NCBI RefSeq assembly: GCF_025854275.1
Contig: NZ_CP107567.1
Location: forward strand, 124,001-188,000
Direction: 5' to 3'
Origin: Streptomyces peucetius
GTDB taxonomy: Bacteria; Actinomycetota; Actinomycetes; Streptomycetales; Streptomycetaceae
Length of the DNA: 64,000 bases
In this document: piece after piece, positions 60,933-64,000 of the stretch
Position numbering within the stretch: position 1 is the stretch's first letter
Layout of the letters: each line of letters begins with the position of its first letter
Program-made: the position numbers and the translations under genes
Notes under the pieces: generated by a model
The model's database searches: none
Told to the model about the DNA's origin: nothing
What the model saw: only the letters and a program-made list of their open reading frames with translations

Positions 60933-61649
60933 ATGTGGTCCCGACGAATCGTCCTGGGTGCGGGAGCCGTGGTGCTGGCTCTGCTGGTGATGCGGGACGC
61001 CCCGTCACGGCCCTCCCGGCCCGAACGCGTCGCCGTCGGTCCCGCGGCTCCGCGGCCCCCGATCGTCAGCCGGAAGGCGTGGCGGGCGGACGAGAGCATG
61101 GTCAGGGAGCGTGCGACGTACACGGGACCGGTGAGCGCGGTCTTCGTCCACCACACCGGTCATCTGAACGGTTACGACTGTGCCGAGGCCCCACGCATGC
61201 TGCGGGCGATGCAGAAGGACCACATCGAGAGCGAAGGCTGGGACGACATCGGCTACAACTTCGTGGTGGACCGCTGCGGCACCATCTACGAAGGCCGGGC
61301 CGGCGGCGTCGGACGACCCGTACAAGGGGCGCACACCAAGGGCTTCAACGCCGACACCATCGGCATCGCGGCGCTCGGCACCTTCGGGCCCGGCACGACG
61401 GTCCCGAAGGCGCTGGAGTCGGGGATCGTGAAGGCCGCCGCCTGGAAACTCCGGCCGGAGGCCGACCCCCGTGGCACGGTCCGGCTCGTGTCGACGAACG
61501 ACGAGAGCACGTACAAGGAGGGCGAGACGGCCCGACTGCACGTCATCTCGGGGCATCGTGACAGTTTCCGCACGGACTGCCCCGGCGAGGTGCTGTACGA
61601 GCGCCTGCCCGTGATCCGGGAGTCCGTGGCCCGGCTGCGGCAGCGCTGA
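60933..61649 (+). CDS. Secreted PGRP-type N-acetylmuramoyl-L-alanine amidase
   Basis: 238 residues from ATG 60933 (AAGGTGG upstream). The N-terminal anchor IVLGAGAVVLALLVM is followed by a peptidoglycan-recognition domain: VSRKAWRADESM, SAVFVHHTGHLNGYDCAEAP (first Zn His), GWDDIGYNFVVDRCGTIYEG, PVQGAHTKGFNADTIGIAAL and the zinc pair SGHRD...DCPGEVLYERLP. All amidase residues appear present, so it should cleave peptidoglycan stem peptides outside the cell. Confidence 0.92.
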   Translation: MWSRRIVLGAGAVVLALLVMRDAPSRPSRPERVAVGPAAPRPPIVSRKAWRADESMVRERATYTGPVSAVFVHHTGHLNGYDCAEAPRMLRAMQKDHIESEGWDDIGYNFVVDRCGTIYEGRAGGVGRPVQGAHTKGFNADTIGIAALGTFGPGTTVPKALESGIVKAAAWKLRPEADPRGTVRLVSTNDESTYKEGETARLHVISGHRDSFRTDCPGEVLYERLPVIRESVARLRQR

Positions 61650-61859
61650 AGCGGCGGCCACGGGTGCGAAGGCGTCCCGCAGACGGTGCACGGTGGTGCC
61701 GACGGCGAGGCGGTGAAACGCGTACGCGGTTCGACGGTGCCGTGCCCGGCACCGTCGAACTGCTGATCCTCGGTGCTGTCGCACCCGTGGCCGAGGAGGA
61801 ACGACATCACGGCAGGGAGGATGCCGGGACGCTCGGGGCGGCTGAGGGTGAGGTGATGC
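61650..61859. other. Short intergenic region
   Basis: About 210 bases between convergent genes. An inverted sequence ACGGTGCCGTGCCCGGCACCGT near 61734-61755 could form a hairpin (ACGGTGCCG / CGGCACCGT) and terminate either gene. Confidence 0.5.
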
Positions 61860-62453
61860 TCATCCGGTGCTTCCCCGGTACTCCGTACAGGCGTCGACGA
61901 GCCAGGTGGCCAGGTAGGACGCGAACGAGGAGCGGACGAGCAGCCACATGCCGGAGTCTGCTTCGTCCCGCACCACGAGAGTGATCGGGGCCTGTGCCAG
62001 CAGAGTTGTCAGGCAGGAGCCGACGGGCGTCACCCGCGGGTCCAGGTCGACGGCACAGCCCTGGGCCAGCACCGTGCGCGCGAAGTGCCCGGACAGGGCC
62101 AGTGTGGTGCGCTGCGCCGAGACGTCGGCGACGGTGGCGAACTCGTCGCCGACGGCCGTCCGCAGCTGCGCGACGAGCCGGTCCTGTCGGCCCTCGGGGG
62201 CCACGAGCAGCCATTCGTCGGGGCCCGTCCACAGCGCCTTGACGTCGCCGGACATCTCGGCGCGCAGGGGGCCCGGCAGGGTGATGCCCAGCAGAGCCTC
62301 GACGGAACGGGCCGCCGGACTGCCGGGCCGCAGCCGCAGGGTGAGCTGGGTCAGGAAGGGCAGTTCCCTCGCCCGTATCCCGGTGGGCAGCTGCGCCAGG
62401 GTGTCCTGCCATGCGGCGAGCGGGCTGTGGCGAGTGGGCGTCTCAACCGTCAC
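61860..62453 (-). CDS. soxG: Sarcosine oxidase gamma subunit
   Basis: 197 residues from GTG 62453. SoxG features: [91 protein letters not shown] and [20 protein letters not shown]. It is the small subunit of the heterotetrameric enzyme that oxidises sarcosine (N-methylglycine) to glycine. It overlaps the soxA end by 11 bp. With soxA broken, the complex cannot form from this locus. Confidence 0.9.
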   Translation of the reverse strand: MTVETPTRHSPLAAWQDTLAQLPTGIRARELPFLTQLTLRLRPGSPAARSVEALLGITLPGPLRAEMSGDVKALWTGPDEWLLVAPEGRQDRLVAQLRTAVGDEFATVADVSAQRTTLALSGHFARTVLAQGCAVDLDPRVTPVGSCLTTLLAQAPITLVVRDEADSGMWLLVRSSFASYLATWLVDACTEYRGSTG

Positions 62454-64000
62454 GGCGAGTTCCCTCCTTGTCGAAGAGCACAGGGTCGGTCACGGTCACG
62501 GGGACGGTCCGGCCGTCCAGCGGGACGTAGAGGGTTTCGCCGATGCGCTGCGTTCCGGAGCGCACCAGGGCCAGGGCGAACGTCCGTTGCAGGGCGTCGC
62601 TGTGGTAGCTGGAGGTGACATGGCCCAGCATCGGCACCGGTGGCGCGGGGATGCTGCTGGTGGCGATGATCTGGGCGCCTTCGGGAAGGAGGACCCGCTC
62701 GTCGGCCGGCAGCAGGCCCACCAGCTGCTTGCGGTCGCCGCGCCGGTTCTCCTCGCGGGAGAAGGACCGCTTGCCGATGAAGTCCGGCTTCTTCCTGGAC
62801 ACGATCCTCGACATGCCGAGGTCCTGCGGGGTGACGGTGCCGTCGGTGTCCTGCCCGATGATCGGGTAGGCCTTCTCGGCGCGCAGCACGTGCATCGTCT
62901 CCGTGCCGTACGGGGTGATGCCGTACTCGCTGCCCGCCGCGAGCAGGGCCTTCCACACGGTGATGCCGTCCCAGGCCGGGACGTTGATCTCGTAGGCGAC
63001 TTCGCCGGAGAAACTGATGCGGCACACCCGCGCCGGGACGCCGGCAACAATGGCGTCCCGCCAGGACATGAACGGGAAGGCGTCGTTGGCGACGTCCAGG
63101 CCGGGGGCCACCAGCGCGAGCACGTCGCGGGAGCGGGCGCCGACCAGGGGGACGGTCGCCCAGTGCTCGGTGACGGAGGTGAGATGCACCCGCAGGTCCG
63201 GCCACTCCGTCTGCAGCCACTCCTCCATCCACTCGAGGACCCTGGCCGCGTTGCCGGTGGTCGTCGTCAGCAGGAACTCCTGCTCGGACACGCGGATCAC
63301 GGTGCCGTGGTCGAGTGCCATGCCGTCGACGCCGCACATCACGCCGTAGCGGATCCGGCCCACCTTGAGCGTGCTCATCATGTTCGTGTAGAGCCGGTCG
63401 AGGAGTACGCCGGCGTCCGGGCCCTGCACATTGATCTTGCCGAGCGTCGAGCCGTCCATCATCGCGACGCCCGTGCGGGCCGCGCGGCATTCGCGCAGCA
63501 CCGCCTCCTCCATGGTCTCCCCCGCCCGCGGGTAGTACCAGGGGCGCTTCCACTGGCCGACGTCCTCGAACAGGGCGCCGTGTTCGACATGCCACGGATG
63601 CAGCGCTGTCACCCGGACCGGGTCGAACAGTTCGCCGCGGTTGCGTCCCGCGAGGGCGGCGAAGGCCACCGGCACGGCGGGCGGGCGGAAGCGGGTGGTG
63701 CCCAGGTCGGCGACGTCCATCCCGAGCGCCTCGGCGATGATGCCGGAGGTCATCACACCCGATGTGCGGCCCTGGTCGTGGGCGGTGCCGATGGTGGTGT
63801 AGCGCTTGACGTGCTCGACCGACCTGAGGCCTGCGCCGGTCGCCCGCAGTACGTCGGAGACGAGGGCCGCCGGCCAGTTCGAGTGCCGCGGGATAGGCGC
63901 TGTCGTTCGTGGTGAACACGACTGCCTGCCGTCCGGGCAGTACGCCGAAGCGGTTGAGGTAGGTGCGGGCCGATCCGGCCAGCATGGTCCCGGGGCGGTC
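62443..64000 (-). pseudogene. soxA: Sarcosine oxidase alpha subunit, internal deletion and frameshift (5' end outside window)
   Basis: The C-terminal ~460 residues are clean GcvT-like folate domain: [80 protein letters not shown] and [20 protein letters not shown]. Above ~63870 the frame changes to [20 protein letters not shown] and [18 protein letters not shown], which belongs to the middle of SoxA. In relatives a few hundred residues (the rest of the NAD/FAD-binding part) separate these two segments; here they meet at ~63860-63880. The gene is disrupted. Confidence 0.82.

Noticed and set aside
1..64000. tRNA/rRNA genes, CRISPR arrays, prophage or plasmid-transfer genes
   Set aside because: None seen: no regularly spaced repeats, no recognisable tRNA T-loops, no phage structural or tra genes.

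Overview
The window is high-GC actinomycete DNA, almost certainly Streptomyces. The evidence is strong third-position GC bias, frequent GTG/TTG starts, a four-gene conservon (cvnABCD), many TetR regulators and secreted proteins, and typical Streptomyces family members throughout. It contains no rRNA, tRNA, ribosomal-protein or other core genes. It holds an unusual number of broken, frameshifted or internally deleted genes, so it looks like an accessory chromosomal arm. Gene identities come from reading the translated sequence by eye. No database search was run.

Layout. 1-8.4 kb is a gene graveyard: the end of a sensor kinase and its frameshifted response regulator, polyol-uptake remnants, an intact wax-ester/TAG synthase, a SMC-like ATPase, a truncated MocR-type gene head-to-head with a truncated sugar-ABC ATPase, and a broken methyltransferase. 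8.6-13.5 kb is an anion-transport block: beta-carbonic anhydrase plus SulP transporter, then a PiT phosphate transporter, separated by transposase debris. 14.4-17.3 kb has a GNAT acetyltransferase, a dead Ser/Thr kinase, an alpha/beta hydrolase and an internally deleted IS1182-like element that keeps both terminal inverted repeats. 17.4-21.7 kb is a surface-protein cluster (two WxL-like secreted proteins and a DUF916-like membrane-anchored protein) beside a secreted subtilase.

22.0-31.0 kb is an exopolysaccharide locus: a TetR regulator divergent from a processive membrane glycosyltransferase, then GalE, UDP-glucose dehydrogenase, UDP-glucuronate decarboxylase, a beta-helix lipoprotein and a convergent secreted GH26-like hydrolase. 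Together these could supply UDP-galactose, UDP-glucuronate and UDP-xylose, polymerise sugar across the membrane, and trim or modify the product outside. Next to it (32.0-37.3 kb) lies the most striking gene: one 1500-codon reading frame joining a membrane sensor, PAS, GGDEF and EAL domains (both c-di-GMP motifs intact) to a complete alpha-oxoamine-synthase-like PLP enzyme, followed 7 bp later by an NNMT/PNMT-like methyltransferase. This suggests c-di-GMP turnover physically linked to synthesis of a small amino-ketone or lipid-like metabolite.

37.2-46 kb: a GH15 enzyme and an MFS exporter, a CAP-domain secreted protein, a decayed DUF2231 gene and an LCP (LytR-CpsA-Psr) protein. 46.5-50.2 kb: the cvnABCD conservon. 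50.2-56.8 kb: an ABC-exporter remnant, a secreted protein, a truncated FAD monooxygenase, a XAT-type acetyltransferase, a DUF2182/DUF1326 pair, a SUMF1-domain protein, and an ArsR gene with a palindromic operator and an internally deleted VOC gene. 56.9-64 kb: an amidohydrolase/APC-permease pair with a divergent TetR, a secreted PGRP amidase, and sarcosine oxidase soxG with a deleted and frameshifted soxA running off the edge.
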